NCBI RefSeq assembly: GCF_000711985.1
Contig: NZ_KL544006.1
Location: 62,001 to 126,000, forward strand
Direction: 5' to 3'
Source of the DNA: Rheinheimera texasensis DSM 17496
Lineage (GTDB): Bacteria; Pseudomonadota; Gammaproteobacteria; Enterobacterales; Alteromonadaceae
Length of the DNA stretch: 64,000 nt
Positions 41,010 through 49,756 of the stretch are shown piece after piece; positions within the stretch are counted from its first letter, which is position 1, and every line of letters begins with the position of its first letter. A program made the translations under genes and the position numbers. The notes under the pieces are model-generated. The model worked only from the letters and a program-made list of their open reading frames with translations. It did not search any database and was not told the origin of the DNA.

Positions 41010-41510
41010 TCAATCGTCGCTTAACACTGAATTAGTTCCGGCATGCTGGATGCGGTCAATGACTATGACAGCACCAAGCAAAGGTACTGCCCATTCGGGC
41101 CGGTAAATCTCTATGCCGTAGCTGTCAGACCAGCTGAACCAGGCTTTGGACACCCGCGCCACTAATTGCTCGTTTTGTGTGATGCGGTATTCGCGTTGCC
41201 ACAGATTGCCGTCAATCTCTAAAGTACCCTGCGGCGTTTGCACTGAAAAAGCCGCGCGCCAGAATGGCCAGAACTTTTTTCGCACCAGCCATTCTTCCCC
41301 GGAAGGTGCCACCAGCCGGCATGCTGGCAGAATGCTCAGGTATTTTCGTTTGATTTTCAGCACTTCTCGATCGCGCAGGTCGTACATGGTCTGGCTGCTG
41401 GAAATACTGAAGAATTTACCTTTGACGGTAAACGCCAATCTGCCGTCTTCGTCGTCGATATCAAAGCTGTCGGTCAGGCTGAGTATTTTTTGTTCTATCC
41501 GAAATTTCAT
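41010..41510 (-). CDS. LURP-one-related/scramblase-like protein
   Basis: A 166-residue protein of the LOR/tubby-like C-terminal fold: MKFRIEQKILSLTDSFDIDD, AFTVKGKFFSISSSQTMYD, VLKIKRKYLSILP and YGIEIYRPEWAVPLLGAVIVIDRI. The family's biochemical function in bacteria is unknown. ATG 41510 has AGAGGGATC upstream; a longer frame to 41555 overlaps the neighbouring DUF1761 gene and is not supported. The next gene starts within about 20 bases of its stop, so the pair likely forms an operon with the DUF1761 gene. Confidence 0.85.
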   Translation of the reverse strand: MKFRIEQKILSLTDSFDIDDEDGRLAFTVKGKFFSISSSQTMYDLRDREVLKIKRKYLSILPACRLVAPSGEEWLVRKKFWPFWRAAFSVQTPQGTLEIDGNLWQREYRITQNEQLVARVSKAWFSWSDSYGIEIYRPEWAVPLLGAVIVIDRIQHAGTNSVLSDD

Positions 41511-41535
41511 CACAGATCCCTCTGATTGAGTGCTG

Positions 41536-41937
41536 TCAGCGTGGCCACAAACCAACGATCAAGCCATAGGCTGTAAACTGCAGCAAATGATAACCACCGT
41601 CAATCAGCAACATAGGCCAGGGCCGGTTGGCGAACTGATAATTGATACCAAAGCTGGTAAAGACAAAAAAGAAACCGACCATCAGCCCATTGTGCAACGA
41701 TAAATGCAATGACGCCGGCTCGCCGAATAAAAACACAAATCCAAAGGCGGCCAGCGCCGACAACAACAGGCTGACACCAAACACCCGTGCCGGATGGCCC
41801 TGCGGTTTATCCATATCGATACCAGCGTAAACACACCAGCGTGCACCGAACAAAAGCTTTGAGTACCACAAGCCGCCAATGACAAAGACCGACAGCGCCA
41901 TCGCAGCGATCATGCCAATTTGAGAACCTATACCCAT
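41536..41937 (-). CDS. DUF1761 family small membrane protein
   Basis: A 133-residue integral membrane protein with four predicted helices. DUF1761 hallmarks are the N-terminal GGLWYSKLLFGARW and the C-terminal INYQFANRPWPMLLIDGGYHLLQFTAYGLIVGLW. Function unknown. It probably heads a transcript with the LURP-one and DUF1311 genes (gaps of 25 bases and near overlap). Confidence 0.87.
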   Translation of the reverse strand: MGIGSQIGMIAAMALSVFVIGGLWYSKLLFGARWCVYAGIDMDKPQGHPARVFGVSLLLSALAAFGFVFLFGEPASLHLSLHNGLMVGFFFVFTSFGINYQFANRPWPMLLIDGGYHLLQFTAYGLIVGLWPR

Positions 41938-42011
41938 GATTAATCACCGGAATTTCAAAGATGTAACTTCCAGCTTAGGCGTTCTGCCGACGCTGCGCAA
42001 CCTGAGTAAAA

Positions 42012-42608
42012 TTACATCTTTATTGCATCTTCGCTGCCAAACCAACCTGCCTGTTGTGCAGCAGCCAACTGCCCGGATAGGTACTGCCACAGCGCCGGAC
42101 ACCCCTGCGAAATCGGTGCTTCAATCCGTGCCACGACGCGTTGATAACTGATGCCGTTTTCGCGCCAGCTCTGGCCGTTGTTGGCCAGATTCAGCAACAC
42201 CGGCATTGCACGGTCGCAAGCATGGGCAAATTGTGCTTCGACGGTCTCGCCGTCCTCAAACTCCTGCCATAACGCTAACAGTTCTGCCGACGCGCCGGCA
42301 GGCAACAAACCAAAAATCCGCTGTGCCGCCGCTAATTCTTCCGCCTTGAGCGCATCCCAGTCGGCATTGGCGTAAACAATGGTATCGCCGGTATCAATTT
42401 CGCCAATATCATGCACCAGCAGCAGTTTAATCACCTGGTTGATATCGGTATTGGCTGGCGCATAAGGCGCCAGTGACCAGGCCAGCATGGCAATTTGCCA
42501 GCTGTGTTCGGCCGAATTTTCATAGCGATCGCTATGCAGGGTTTTAGTTTTACGGGTGACGGTTTTGAGCTTGTCGAGCTCCAGTACAAAATCTATCACA
42601 GACTGCAT
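42012..42608 (-). CDS. HD domain-containing protein (HDDC2/YfbR-like)
   Basis: A 198-residue metal-dependent phosphohydrolase of the HD_3 group, related to 5'-nucleotidase YfbR/HDDC2. The metal-binding set is visible: SAEHSWQIAML (H), LLLVHDIGEIDTGD (H-D) and the later D in HACDRAMPVLLN. Substrates are probably deoxynucleoside monophosphates, by family analogy only. ATG 42608 has GGAG five bases upstream; upstream in-frame codons to 42644 lack support. Confidence 0.88.
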   Translation of the reverse strand: MQSVIDFVLELDKLKTVTRKTKTLHSDRYENSAEHSWQIAMLAWSLAPYAPANTDINQVIKLLLVHDIGEIDTGDTIVYANADWDALKAEELAAAQRIFGLLPAGASAELLALWQEFEDGETVEAQFAHACDRAMPVLLNLANNGQSWRENGISYQRVVARIEAPISQGCPALWQYLSGQLAAAQQAGWFGSEDAIKM

Positions 42609-42723
42609 AAAGGCTCCGGTTGCAGAAAAAACGCAGCATAACAAAAGGCCACAGGCTGGTCGTGCCCGACGATCGCAGCCAGAAGTCGCTTTAGCGGTTT
42701 TTCAACCAGCCGCGCCAGATAAA

Positions 42724-43218
42724 CTAACCCAAGTTCGCAAGGGCGTTATCTCCCGCAAAGCGCGACCGCAGGATGAGCCGCATCGGCACATCTACAATAC
42801 CCATCCGCTCGCGCGGACCTTGTTCAGCGACAAACCCCAAATGCAGGTATACGGGCAAGGCATATAAGGAAGCATTCACGGTAAACTCATCCTGGTCCTG
42901 ACACTCCGCCAGCATGTGCGACCACAACTGCCGTGCCAGTCCCTGCCCCTGCGCCCGCTCTGCCACAAATAAATGATACAGATGGTTGCTGCCCTTCACG
43001 GCAATGACGCCCCCCAGGCCTTCTGCGTCTTCTGCTAACCAATACCGATAATCACCGTGCAGATACCCGAGAATCGCCTGCGGTTGCATCGACCCAAGCA
43101 GTAGCGCAGTGCCGTCAGCCGAACAATCCGGCGCAATGAATTTTTCAACCAGTGGTAATAGCAGCGCGCTGATGGCCTGATGGTCTGAGGCCGCCGCGAC
43201 ACGAATGCGATAAGACAA
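42724..43218 (-). CDS. GNAT family N-acetyltransferase
   Basis: A 164-residue acetyltransferase. The N-terminus SYRIRVAAASDHQAISALLLPL, the acetyl-CoA loop AERAQGQGLARQLW (about residue 88-101) and the late VNASLYALPVYLHLGFV are typical GNAT elements. I place the start at TTG 43218, five bases after a strong GGGAGG; a longer frame to 43281 would extend before the conserved fold. Substrate unknown. It is followed upstream by the GFA gene on the same strand (72 bases). Confidence 0.83.
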   Translation of the reverse strand: MSYRIRVAAASDHQAISALLLPLVEKFIAPDCSADGTALLLGSMQPQAILGYLHGDYRYWLAEDAEGLGGVIAVKGSNHLYHLFVAERAQGQGLARQLWSHMLAECQDQDEFTVNASLYALPVYLHLGFVAEQGPRERMGIVDVPMRLILRSRFAGDNALANLG

Positions 43219-43290
43219 AAGTTCCTCCCTGATGAAGTCACTTCGGACTTCTGACTCTGCAAAAAAACTGATCTGAGGCATAAGCGGAGT

Positions 43291-43656
43291 TCAGCAGGGG
43301 CACCAGCTGCTTTTGCTTTCCGTGCAGATATGCGGAATATCCGACAGCTGAATGGGCGTGTCCAGTGTAGCCACTGTCAGCGCAACATAACCGTCCGCTT
43401 CGACGGCGTCCCGCCATTCCAGCGTTGAACCACAATGCCGGCAAAAGCCGCGGGTGACCGTCGCCGAAGACTGGTAACGACTGATGGTATCCGCCCCCTG
43501 CGTATACTGCAATTCCGCCGCCGGCAGGCTCAGATAGGTTGCAAAAGCCGCACCATGCTGTTTCTGACACATCCGGCAATGACAATGTGACACCCGTCGC
43601 GGCTCGCCGTGCAGTTGATAGACCACGGCACCACATAAACAACTGCCCTGATACAT
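43291..43656 (-). CDS. GFA family zinc-binding protein
   Basis: A 121-residue protein of the glutathione-dependent formaldehyde-activating (GFA) / CENP-V fold. Zinc-binding cysteines occur in GSCLCGAV, HCHCRMCQK and FCRHCGSTL, in the expected C-x-C ... C-x-C-x2-C ... C-x2-C arrangement. Most family members do not act on formaldehyde and their role is unknown. ATG 43656 is preceded by GGGAGG. Confidence 0.9.
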   Translation of the reverse strand: MYQGSCLCGAVVYQLHGEPRRVSHCHCRMCQKQHGAAFATYLSLPAAELQYTQGADTISRYQSSATVTRGFCRHCGSTLEWRDAVEADGYVALTVATLDTPIQLSDIPHICTESKSSWCPC

Positions 43657-43798
43657 ACCGCCTCCCAAGCTTGCGGCAGCATCACGCCGCAATCACGTTA
43701 CCTTTGGAAACAAAGCTTTTCTGAATCTGCAGAATTAGATACTGGTTTGCACGCTGCTTTTTCGGCATGCTGATGAGCTTCAATATGCAGGAGGCACA

Positions 43799-45046
43799 AT
43801 GTCCGCGCAAGTGTTGTCGTGGCAGCGGGTGAAACAGCTGCCGGCACCGGTTTGGCTGTTGCTGTGGGGCAATTTTTTTGTCCGCGGCAGCTATTTTATG
43901 GTCTGGCCTTTTCTGGCAGTGATTTTGTACCAGCGTTACGCACTCAGCGCGACCGAAACTGGTTTTTGGCTGACCGCGGCGGCGCTGACTGCCGTGGTCG
44001 CCGGTTTTTATGCCGGCCATTTGTCTGACCGTTTTGGTCGCAAGCCGTTGATGCTGGCCGGCGCCGGCAGCGGCGTGCTCGCGTTTTCAGCGCTAGCACT
44101 GGCTGACACCTTGCCAATGATGCTTTGCTGTATATTTCTTGCGACCCTGCCCCGCGCCTTATGGGACGCACCCAGCAAAGCCTGGCTCGGCGATTTATTG
44201 CCCGACAGCAAAGACCGCGAGCTGGCGCTGCAGGGCCTGTATTTTATGGTGAACGCCGGCGCGGCCTGTGGCCCGGTATTGGGGTTATGGGCGGGCCTCA
44301 GCGGCAATCCACATGGTTTTTTTATTACTGCGGCATCATACGGTGCCTTAGGCTTAGGCCTGTTGTGGTTATATCGTCCGGGCAAACTTGCCAGCAACAC
44401 AGCGAATGACCGGCCATCTCATACGCTGAACTTCGCGGCTATTTTGCAGTTGCTTCGGCAAGACCAGCTGTTTGCTGTGATTATCCTGGCCAATATTCTG
44501 ATTAATTTTATCTACGCCCACGCTGATTCAAGCCTGATCCAATATTTGACCCGGGCCGATTTCCCACAGCTGGTGACGCTTATTTCCAGTCTGGTGATGG
44601 TGAATTCGCTGATTATTGTCACTTGCCAATTTCCGTTGCTTCGCCTGCTGGGCCATTGGCCGGTGATCAAACGCATTTATCTGGGCGTGGTGTTATTGGG
44701 GTTGTCACAAATCTGGTTTGCTTTGAATCCGGTCGACTGGTTCTGGGGCTGGCTTGGGGCAATGGCGGTACTCAGCATTGGCGAAGCGGTGCTTTTTGCC
44801 AATATGAATGTGCACCTGGACCAACTAGCGCACCCGGCGCTACGCGGCAGTTATTTTGGCGCTGCCAGCCTGTATGCCATTGGTTTTAGCTTGTCACCCT
44901 TTATTGGCGGCTTGATTATCGACGCCCTCGGTGGACCGGCGCTCTTTGCTATCAGTGCCGGCCTTTGTGCGCTGGTGCTGGGCTGTTACGCCGCCACGCC
45001 CCGTCTCCGCCGGCCAGATTTTTCTGTACTGAAGTTGCCGGGCTGA
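43799..45046 (+). CDS. MFS transporter (MdtH/YdeE-like drug efflux type)
   Basis: A 415-residue major facilitator protein with about twelve transmembrane helices. Loop 2-3 holds the MFS motif A, GHLSDRFGRKPLM (about residues 73-85), and the region ALWDAPSKAWLGDLLPD near 120 resembles the MdtH group. A proton-driven efflux role is inferred; no substrate can be given. A strong GGAGG precedes the ATG. It converges with the alpha/beta hydrolase gene, 24 bases apart. Confidence 0.87.
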   Translation: MSAQVLSWQRVKQLPAPVWLLLWGNFFVRGSYFMVWPFLAVILYQRYALSATETGFWLTAAALTAVVAGFYAGHLSDRFGRKPLMLAGAGSGVLAFSALALADTLPMMLCCIFLATLPRALWDAPSKAWLGDLLPDSKDRELALQGLYFMVNAGAACGPVLGLWAGLSGNPHGFFITAASYGALGLGLLWLYRPGKLASNTANDRPSHTLNFAAILQLLRQDQLFAVIILANILINFIYAHADSSLIQYLTRADFPQLVTLISSLVMVNSLIIVTCQFPLLRLLGHWPVIKRIYLGVVLLGLSQIWFALNPVDWFWGWLGAMAVLSIGEAVLFANMNVHLDQLAHPALRGSYFGAASLYAIGFSLSPFIGGLIIDALGGPALFAISAGLCALVLGCYAATPRLRRPDFSVLKLPG

Positions 45047-45070
45047 TCCGGCAACTGGTGGCATGATTTC

Positions 45071-46192
45071 CTATTGACTAACAAGCTGCGCACGGATGCG
45101 CTGTAGCAGTTGCCACTCAGCGGCAATACTCTGCGCATTCGGACCATGCCCGGCTCTGGCCACCATAATCAGTTCCTTATATGGCGCCTGAATAGCATTA
45201 AAATAAGCGCGGGTCATTGCTGGTACAGTGACGAGGTCGGCTTCGCCCTGAATAAAATATACCGGCAGCTGCAGCACAGTCGCATCGCGTTGCAATTCAA
45301 TGTCGTGGAACATGCCACTTGTTGTTTGGCCCGTGTCTGCATCAAACCCCATAAACTGCAAAAACGAATATTCTTCTGCTGCTTCATAGGCCGGCGCCTG
45401 TTTTTCTAGGGCAAAAGCAGGCGCAGCTTGCCACCAATGCGCAGGGGCTGGTGTGGCCATTTTTGCTTCATACTGACTGGTCAGACGACGCAAAATACCG
45501 TTTGGCTTGGCATAAGGCGGCGGGCCGAGTTTACTCAGTTGAGCCAAAGCGGTCTGATCCTGTGCTGCAGTGGCCAGTGTCAAAACTGCCTGATAACTCG
45601 CCAATTGGTTTTGCAACCCACTGACCAGCTGCGAACTGCCAACATAGGCGGCAAACCACTTGGGTTGTTGCTGCACCATGTTGACTCCGAGCGCCGAGCC
45701 CCAGGAGCTACCCATCAAAATCAGCGGTCTGTTGCCCAGGATTTGTTGCAGATACTGCACCAGCTCCAGACCATCCTGCGTCATTTGCTCAAGCGTCAGG
45801 CGCTCGCCCGCCGCCGGTTGATTGCGTAGCCAGGTTTTGCCGCTGGCGCGCTGGTCCCATTGCACCAGCGTAAACTGCTGCTCCCAGCCGGCGTAAATTG
45901 CATCGGCAAAAGGGCTGATTGGATTTGCAGGCCCACCGTGTAAAAACAGGATCAGCGGAAAAGTGCAGTTGCTGGTTTTGATACTGACCCACTGCTCTAT
46001 ACCACCAAGCCGAACATAACCCTGCTGGTCCATCGTAGCCGGTGTTTTACATTGCGCTGTGCGCGTGCCGCCAAACAGCAGTTCACCGGCTTGCGCCTGA
46101 TTTGTCGCATGGACGAGAAGTGCGAACAGCCAGCAAAGCAGGATTGATAGCGCCAGCATCCAGCTGCGGGCTTGTTGTGATGTTGTGTGCAT
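45071..46192 (-). CDS. Secreted alpha/beta hydrolase (proline iminopeptidase-like)
   Basis: A 373-residue alpha/beta hydrolase with an N-terminal hydrophobic signal or anchor (about residues 10-30, ALSILLCWLFALLVHA). The oxyanion segment is FLHGGPANPI (HGGP, near 110), followed by QWDQRASGKT; the nucleophile elbow is GSSWGSAL, and the acid and base are in QGEADLVT and ARAGHGPN. The pattern HGGP ... DQRASG is characteristic of prolyl aminopeptidase-like enzymes. Divergent from a membrane AraC-type regulator that may control it. Confidence 0.87.
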   Translation of the reverse strand: MHTTSQQARSWMLALSILLCWLFALLVHATNQAQAGELLFGGTRTAQCKTPATMDQQGYVRLGGIEQWVSIKTSNCTFPLILFLHGGPANPISPFADAIYAGWEQQFTLVQWDQRASGKTWLRNQPAAGERLTLEQMTQDGLELVQYLQQILGNRPLILMGSSWGSALGVNMVQQQPKWFAAYVGSSQLVSGLQNQLASYQAVLTLATAAQDQTALAQLSKLGPPPYAKPNGILRRLTSQYEAKMATPAPAHWWQAAPAFALEKQAPAYEAAEEYSFLQFMGFDADTGQTTSGMFHDIELQRDATVLQLPVYFIQGEADLVTVPAMTRAYFNAIQAPYKELIMVARAGHGPNAQSIAAEWQLLQRIRAQLVSQ

Positions 46193-46346
46193 CAGAATTC
46201 CTCATTAGTTTGACTGCAGCCAGACTAAGCATTTTCCCGCGTAGTGGCGTCCTGAAACACGCTTGAGGACGTTAAATTCGCCTGTTGCCGCCTGCGTGAG
46301 CGCGTTACACTGCTGTTTTGCGGGTTCGACGACACTGATATTTCTG

Positions 46347-47477
46347 ATGAATGAATTAGTTATGCTGCACAGCGCTATCGCATTGTTGTGCCTGCTGCTG
46401 GGGCTGCATTTTCTGCTGAGTGCTCAAGGTCGCCCGTGGCCAGCGCGTCTCACTGGTGCGACTTATTTGCTTTATGGCAGCCAAAGCCTTTGGTTAGTGC
46501 TCGCAATGCTGCATATTGAATTATTTGCCGGGCAAACCATATTAAGGCCCATCGGCGCTCTGCTGCTGGCGCCTTTATTCTGGTGTTTTTTTCAGCTGTT
46601 GCAGCGGCCCAATGCGAAGCTGCGCTGGCACGACCTCTGGCATCTGGTCCCGGCCGCCCTGACGTTTTTTTTGTTACTGAGCGGCTCCGCCTTACTGGAT
46701 TATCTCGACCTGTTTTTACTGCTAAGTTACGCCGCGTATTTAACTGCCGTCGCGCTCAAGCTGATACGGTCCTCGGCGCTGCTGGCTCCGCTGGGGGATG
46801 CGGCCCCGGTGGCCAGACGTTATTTGCAACTGCAGGGGGCTTTGCTGGGCAGCAATCTGCTGATAGAAGCTGCGCTTTATCTGGAACTGCAACAAGGCGG
46901 CAGTCCCTCGCAATCGGCCATGCTGCTGCCGGCTGCAGCACTTTTTCTGCTCTTACACCTGTTGACCCTGTTATTCGCGCTGCAGCGCAGCCCTTTGCTG
47001 GAATGGTTGTATCAACGCAGTGACCAGAAACCACAGTTACAAGCGCAAGTTTCCAAAAGCCAGGGCTCGTTTCTCCCTGTCGAAGGGCCGGCACCGCTTG
47101 CTGACGAAACACCGGCTGTCGCTGAAAAATTGCAGGAAGTGTATCAACGCTGGCTGGCTCTGCTCGAGCAGCAACAGCTGTACCAGCTTGAATTTGGTAT
47201 TACGCTGGCGCAAGCCGCGCGCAAACTACAAGTACCGGCACGGCAATTGTCGCAGGCGGTCAATCAATGTTATGGCGCCAGTTTTTCTGTGTTGCTAAAT
47301 GACAAACGGATCGAAAAAGCCAAACAGCTGTTACTGCAAAGCCCGCCATTGCCGGTCACCGAGGTGATGTATCAAGCCGGTTTTGCCACTAAATCGAATT
47401 TCCACAAAGAGTTTGCCCGCGTGACCGGGATGACGCCAAGCGCTTACCGGTCAATTACGCCGGCGCAGCCTGACTGA
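46347..47477 (+). CDS. Membrane-anchored AraC-family transcriptional regulator
   Basis: A 376-residue regulator with an unusual layout: the first 220 residues form about seven hydrophobic helices (e.g. LLCLLLGLHFLLSA, LLLLSGSALLDYLDLFLLLSY, ALFLLLHLLTLLFAL), then a linker, then a C-terminal AraC-type DNA-binding domain with two helix-turn-helix motifs (LAQAARKLQVPARQLSQAVN and the signature VTEVMYQAGFATKSNFHKEFARVTGMTPSAYR, split). It therefore probably senses a signal at or in the membrane. I use ATG 46347; an upstream in-frame stretch to 46263 is possible. It is divergent from the alpha/beta hydrolase. Confidence 0.88.
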   Translation: MNELVMLHSAIALLCLLLGLHFLLSAQGRPWPARLTGATYLLYGSQSLWLVLAMLHIELFAGQTILRPIGALLLAPLFWCFFQLLQRPNAKLRWHDLWHLVPAALTFFLLLSGSALLDYLDLFLLLSYAAYLTAVALKLIRSSALLAPLGDAAPVARRYLQLQGALLGSNLLIEAALYLELQQGGSPSQSAMLLPAAALFLLLHLLTLLFALQRSPLLEWLYQRSDQKPQLQAQVSKSQGSFLPVEGPAPLADETPAVAEKLQEVYQRWLALLEQQQLYQLEFGITLAQAARKLQVPARQLSQAVNQCYGASFSVLLNDKRIEKAKQLLLQSPPLPVTEVMYQAGFATKSNFHKEFARVTGMTPSAYRSITPAQPD

Positions 47478-47486
47478 TATTGACGC

Positions 47487-47933
47487 TCAGTGCTTTATCG
47501 CGGCCGCAGGCTCTGAGCCCGTTTTCTGTGACAACGGCTGGCCTTTGCTGCCGGCGTAAAACACCACCAGCTTGACCGGCATAGGGCCGACATTACGGCC
47601 GTTATGTGCGGTGTTCACGACTTCAGCCAAAGCGTCGCCGGTTTTTAAGCGGTTTTTCCGTCCGTCTTTTAGCGTCACCTCAAGTTCACCCTCAAGCACC
47701 ATACCAAATGAAGGTACCGGATGCAGATGCCAGCCGGTTTCACCACCGGGTGCGATTTCAATCAACATGCCGGTGACTTCAGCCTGGCCTGCCGGATATT
47801 GCAGCGGCTGGCCATCCCAGCTGGTTTGAGTTTTCAGCATAGTTGTGACTTTAACCGCTTTGGTTTGTTCTATGGCTTGTACCGGCGCCAACATGCACAT
47901 GCAGGCCAGCAAAAATATTCCGCGTGGTAACAT
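47487..47933 (-). CDS. Secreted cupin domain protein
   Basis: A 148-residue single-cupin protein with signal peptide MLPRGIFLLACMCMLAPVQA. Cupin motif 1 is GGETGWHLHPVPSFGMVLEGELEV (metal ligands H-L-H and E, split) and motif 2 is GDALAEVVNTAHNGRN (H). Metal binding is likely; activity cannot be inferred. ATG 47933 has AAGGAC upstream; a longer frame into the neighbouring SDR gene is rejected. It lies 28 bases after the SDR gene, in one operon. Confidence 0.85.
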   Translation of the reverse strand: MLPRGIFLLACMCMLAPVQAIEQTKAVKVTTMLKTQTSWDGQPLQYPAGQAEVTGMLIEIAPGGETGWHLHPVPSFGMVLEGELEVTLKDGRKNRLKTGDALAEVVNTAHNGRNVGPMPVKLVVFYAGSKGQPLSQKTGSEPAAAIKH

Positions 47934-47961
47934 CGTTACAGTCCTTAATAAATTCAGCAGG

Positions 47962-48714
47962 CTAAACACCACCACAAACATCAATAAAACTGCCGGTGGT
48001 AAAACTGGCGGCATCTGATGCCAGCCAGGCGATCGCCTGCGCCACCTCGCTTGCTTCACCACCACGCCCCAGTGGAATGCGGCTTTTCAGCCGGTCGACC
48101 CGGCCCGGTTCGCCACCAGTGGCGTGCATGTCGGTATAGATAAAACCCGGCCGCACTGCGTTGACGCGAATGCCCTGCGCCGCCACTTCCAGCGCCAGGC
48201 CCCGGGTCAGGGTGTCCACCGCGCCTTTAGAGGCAGCATAATCAATATATTCGTTGGGTGAACCGCTTTTGGCTGCGCCTGAAGAGACGTTCACTATAAC
48301 GCCGCCCCGCCCGCCTGAATCCGTACTCATGCGCAGCACTGCCTGCTGGCAGCACAAAAAGGTGCCGATCACATTGGTTTGTAAAATGGCAGCAAAACGC
48401 GTCGCGTTAATACCGCGGATGGGGCTTTGCGGCTTTAAAATGGCAGCGTTATTGACGAGCACCGACAAAGGGCCGAGTTCAGCATCCAACCGTTGAAACA
48501 TCGCCAGTACTTGTGCTTCGTTGCCTATATCCGCCTGCAGCAGAATGCAACGGCAACCAATGGCACGAAGCTCGCTGGCGAGCGCGGCTGCGGCGGCGTG
48601 GTCCTGCAAATAATTCAGCCCAAGCGCATATCCTTGCCGGGCAAACAGCCGCGCGGTTGCAGCACCGATGCCACGACTGGCTCCGGTGATAAGCGCTATA
48701 GCAGATGCAGACAT
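47962..48714 (-). CDS. Short-chain dehydrogenase/reductase (YgfF-like)
   Basis: A 250-residue NAD(P)-dependent SDR. The nucleotide motif is TGASRGIGAATARLFA (TGxxxGxG, residues 9-24), the structural NNAAI motif is present, and the catalytic triad is serine in NVSSGAAKSG with YAASKGA. The downstream PGFIYTDMHATGG is typical of classical SDRs. Close in style to E. coli YgfF and glucose-1-dehydrogenase-like proteins; substrate unknown. GGAG precedes ATG 48714. Followed by the secreted cupin gene. Confidence 0.93.
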   Translation of the reverse strand: MSASAIALITGASRGIGAATARLFARQGYALGLNYLQDHAAAAALASELRAIGCRCILLQADIGNEAQVLAMFQRLDAELGPLSVLVNNAAILKPQSPIRGINATRFAAILQTNVIGTFLCCQQAVLRMSTDSGGRGGVIVNVSSGAAKSGSPNEYIDYAASKGAVDTLTRGLALEVAAQGIRVNAVRPGFIYTDMHATGGEPGRVDRLKSRIPLGRGGEASEVAQAIAWLASDAASFTTGSFIDVCGGV

Positions 48715-48777
48715 ACAAACTCCAGTTCAAGACCCAGAGCCGATTTATACCTGATCTTTGTCAGGCACAATAGCTGC

Positions 48778-49668
48778 TCAGAAATAGCCGCGATATTGCG
48801 CCGGCAGCGCATCCAGTGGCTGCAGGCGGATATCCTTGTAAAACACTTCAGCTGCCTCACTTTGCAGCTGAATTTTGCCTTGCCACATCTCGACATCACG
48901 GCCGTCCCGATGATAACGGGAGTTCTTCAGCACCATCACCACCTGACCGTTCACAATGTGCAGACTTTGGCCTTCAAAACAAATCAGTTCCACCGTATTC
49001 CATTGGTTACCGGGTTTTTCGGCATTGCGCTGACGCAGCACAAAGCCCGGGCCGCCGGTGCCACGGCCGGTTTTCAGGAACGGCTGCGTCACATCTGCCA
49101 CTGCGTTCATTTCGCCCTCTGGCTGAAAAGCGCGGATATCAATGGCTGAATCAGCCTGCTGCCAATAGTCGCCGGTATGGCCCTGCATGATCTGAAATTC
49201 CTGCGACAGCATCCAGGAGCGAAAGTACTCTTGCCCATGCGGCCCGTTGGCGTGATACAAAATGCCGCTGTCTTTGAGTTTTTGCAGCCGCGGTGGCCAT
49301 TTTTTCTCACCAAAACGATATTGCAGCGTCAGGTGATAATTGCGAAAGGATTGCTTCGAGGTCAAAGCGCCATAGATCTCACCGCTGACGCGCAGCACCG
49401 TCTCCCCATCCTGTTGCAGCAGCGTGAACACGCCATGCGGGTCCAGCCCCGGAAAAACTCCGAGCGGCGTCAGCGGTTTCCCTGCCGCATCAGTTGGCTG
49501 GCTGCCATTATAATTTTCCTGATGGCGGTAGCTCAGATAAGTTTCCCATTGGCTCAGCGTCGGGTCCAGCAATGAAACCGCGGGACTGGCAGCCAGCGGC
49601 AACGTGGTAAAACCGGCCAGCAGGCCCGTCATCAACAGCGCAGCGCTTCGGTAAAGTTTGTTCATCAT
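48778..49668 (-). CDS. Secreted DUF1080 (3-keto-disaccharide hydrolase domain) protein
   Basis: A 296-residue secreted protein with signal peptide ending near LPLAA|SPAV and one concanavalin-like DUF1080 domain: SLLDPTLSQWETYLSYRHQE, GEIYGALTSKQSFRNYHLTLQYRFGEKKW (split), DSGILYHANGP and the C-terminal GKIQLQSEAAEVFYKDIRLQPL. Relatives act on 3-keto sugars or glycosides. It sits alone behind a promoter overlapped by a LacI-like operator, consistent with sugar-responsive control, though no LacI regulator gene is in the window. Confidence 0.9.
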   Translation of the reverse strand: MMNKLYRSAALLMTGLLAGFTTLPLAASPAVSLLDPTLSQWETYLSYRHQENYNGSQPTDAAGKPLTPLGVFPGLDPHGVFTLLQQDGETVLRVSGEIYGALTSKQSFRNYHLTLQYRFGEKKWPPRLQKLKDSGILYHANGPHGQEYFRSWMLSQEFQIMQGHTGDYWQQADSAIDIRAFQPEGEMNAVADVTQPFLKTGRGTGGPGFVLRQRNAEKPGNQWNTVELICFEGQSLHIVNGQVVMVLKNSRYHRDGRDVEMWQGKIQLQSEAAEVFYKDIRLQPLDALPAQYRGYF

Positions 49669-49700
49669 CTGAGATTCCTTTTATCAGTTACTCAGATAGT

Positions 49701-49740
49701 TACCAGCCTGCCTTTCATTTGTAAAGCGCTTACATTTATC
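49701..49740 (-). promoter_or_regulatory. DUF1080 promoter with LacI/GalR-type operator candidate
   Basis: On the minus strand TTTACA, a 17-base spacer and TAACTA form a good sigma-70 promoter upstream of the DUF1080 gene. Overlapping the -35 is TGTAAGCGCTTTACA (complement of 49720-49734), with the AAGCGCTT core and TGTAA/TTACA arms typical of LacI/GalR-family operators. A repressor bound there would block RNA polymerase. Confidence 0.5.
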
Positions 49741-49756
49741 AGATCTGCTGCAGAGA

